A stretch of DNA of 34,142 nucleotides from Chryseobacterium sp. (GTDB lineage Bacteria > Bacteroidota > Bacteroidia > Flavobacteriales > Weeksellaceae): assembly GCA_015478785.1 (NCBI GenBank), contig JADMKO010000010.1, forward strand, positions 12,706-46,847, written 5' to 3'. The notes beneath the pieces were generated by a model. That model was not told the origin of the DNA, did not search any database, and saw only the letters and a list, made by a program, of their open reading frames with translations. Of this stretch, positions 33,372 to 34,142 are shown piece by piece. The position numbers and the translations under genes were made by a program. Within the stretch, counting starts at the first letter, position 1. The number at the start of each line of letters is the position of its first letter.

Positions 33372-33788
33372 TTATTGTTGATTCAGTAAACTTAGTATTG
33401 CGAGCCGGTATCCATTCAAACCAAAGCCCGAAAGCACAGCATCGGTGTACATGGCTGTGACAGATTTCTGGCGAAATTCTTCCCGTTGGTAAATGTTAGA
33501 AATATGAACTTCAATTTTGGGTTTTTGAATGTTTTTCAAACAGTCGGCAATCGCATAAGAATAATGCGAAAAAGCTCCGGGATTGATGATTAAAGCATCA
33601 AAACTACTGTCCTGCAAATGATCTATAATTTCACCTTCATGGTTAGACTGGAACAAAGCAATATCATTTTCAGGAAAATTATCTCTGAGCCGATCCAGAA
33701 ATTCCTGCATGCTCACTGTTCCGTAAATTTCCGGTTCGCGAGTTCCTAGCAGGTTCAGATTAGGGCCGTTTACTATTAATATTCTCAT
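33372..33788 (-). CDS. aroQ: 3-dehydroquinate dehydratase, type II
   Basis: This 138-residue dodecameric-type enzyme of the shikimate pathway turns 3-dehydroquinate into 3-dehydroshikimate. GPNLNLLGTREPEIYG (8-23) carries Asn10, Arg17 and catalytic Tyr22. NPGAFSHYSYAI holds Asn69 and His75, and EVHISNIYQREEFR (93-106) has the Glu and His of the active site and Arg106. All expected residues are present. It starts at the ATG at 33788 with its own -7 box and lies 92 bases behind dinB in the same direction. Confidence 0.97.
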   Translation of the reverse strand: MRILIVNGPNLNLLGTREPEIYGTVSMQEFLDRLRDNFPENDIALFQSNHEGEIIDHLQDSSFDALIINPGAFSHYSYAIADCLKNIQKPKIEVHISNIYQREEFRQKSVTAMYTDAVLSGFGLNGYRLAILSLLNQQ

Positions 33789-33808
33789 GTATTTTTTTGA
33801 AATTTAAT

Positions 33809-33816
33809 CAAAGATA
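33809..33816 (-). promoter_or_regulatory. -7 box for aroQ
   Basis: The plus strand CAAAGATA is TATCTTTG on the minus strand, a perfect TAnnTTTG, 20 bases before the aroQ ATG. The -33 region is not convincing. The rest of the 33789-33880 gap shows nothing further. Confidence 0.5.
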
Positions 33817-33880
33817 AGGAAACAAGGACAATGGATTGAGAAATATGCTGAGATTAAAATAGGACAAAATCATTTAAAAA

Positions 33881-34142
33881 CTAATCCAATTCCGGAAAAG
33901 GAATTTTCAGTTGTACCGAAACCTGTTTTTTTTCCTGTGTATTGAGATTGGAAAGCGACAATCCAAGCAAGCGTACAGGTTTATCAAAAGGCCGCAGTTC
34001 CCAGAGTTTTTTAGCAGTTTTGTAAAAATCTTCCAAGTTTTCATAGTACATTTCCTGAGTTTTACTTCGGGTATAAACAGAAAAATCCCGGTATTTTATT
34101 TTCAGGGTAAGCGATTTGCCGCGGATTTCTTTTCGGCGCAGC
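33881..34142 (-). CDS. dinB: DNA polymerase IV, C-terminal part (gene runs off the right edge)
   Basis: The reverse strand gives 86 residues ending at a TAG stop. LRRKEIRGKSLTLKIKYRDF, then TRSKT and KPVRLLGLSLSNL, match the little-finger domain of Y-family polymerase IV, which grips DNA during translesion synthesis. The tail VQLKIPFPELD has a QLxxxF-like string that could be a sliding-clamp contact. The catalytic palm lies outside the window. It is co-directional with aroQ but probably separately transcribed, because aroQ has its own -7 box. Confidence 0.88.
   Translation of the reverse strand, partial: LRRKEIRGKSLTLKIKYRDFSVYTRSKTQEMYYENLEDFYKTAKKLWELRPFDKPVRLLGLSLSNLNTQEKKQVSVQLKIPFPELD

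Overview
The window reads as chromosomal DNA from a Bacteroidota member of class Flavobacteriia, most like the Chryseobacterium/Kaistella group (Weeksellaceae). The signs are a type IX secretion (T9SS) C-terminal sorting domain, a SusC/SusD outer-membrane pair, many lipoproteins with a Cys near residue 20, a bacillithiol gene (bshC), -7 promoter boxes of the form TAnnTTTG, and almost no Shine-Dalgarno sequences. The genus is an inference from overall protein appearance; no search was run. No tRNA, rRNA, CRISPR array, insertion sequence or phage gene was seen, and there is no gene-free stretch over 300 bases.

Layout. 1-128 is the start of a divergent lipoprotein gene. 301-3657 is mfd, preceded by a terminator-like hairpin in its leader. 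3718-7428 holds four tandem paralogous lipoprotein genes of unknown function. pth (7516-8079) follows and converges on a leftward operon, transcribed in the order ugd, rmlB, a remnant that looks like a GxxExxY gene, rmlA, beta-carbonic anhydrase (12247 down to 8104). 12377-17094 is the rightward rimP-nusA-infB operon, with a strong promoter and a second terminator-like leader hairpin.

17160-24386 is an accessory-type block: a secreted S8 (subtilisin-like) peptidase with a T9SS sorting domain, then susC, susD and a third surface lipoprotein, closed by a strong terminator. 24492-31576 is mostly envelope and metabolic: a putative beta-barrel porin, bshC, a LysM plus periplasmic-binding-protein-like fusion, fabD and a GYDIA-type GHMP kinase. 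pckA and aroQ converge on a shared bidirectional terminator, and the 3' end of dinB lies at the right edge.

How the genes work together. Most are core housekeeping genes in ordinary arrangements: transcription-coupled repair, translation initiation, nucleotide-sugar synthesis, thiol synthesis, fatty-acid priming, gluconeogenesis and the shikimate pathway. The less ordinary material is the lipoprotein array, the peptidase/SusCD block with its cluster of TGTTAA boxes, the gene remnant inside the sugar operon, and the two leader hairpins ahead of genes whose products act on elongating RNA polymerase (Mfd and NusA). I see no clear-cut novel defence or mobile system.
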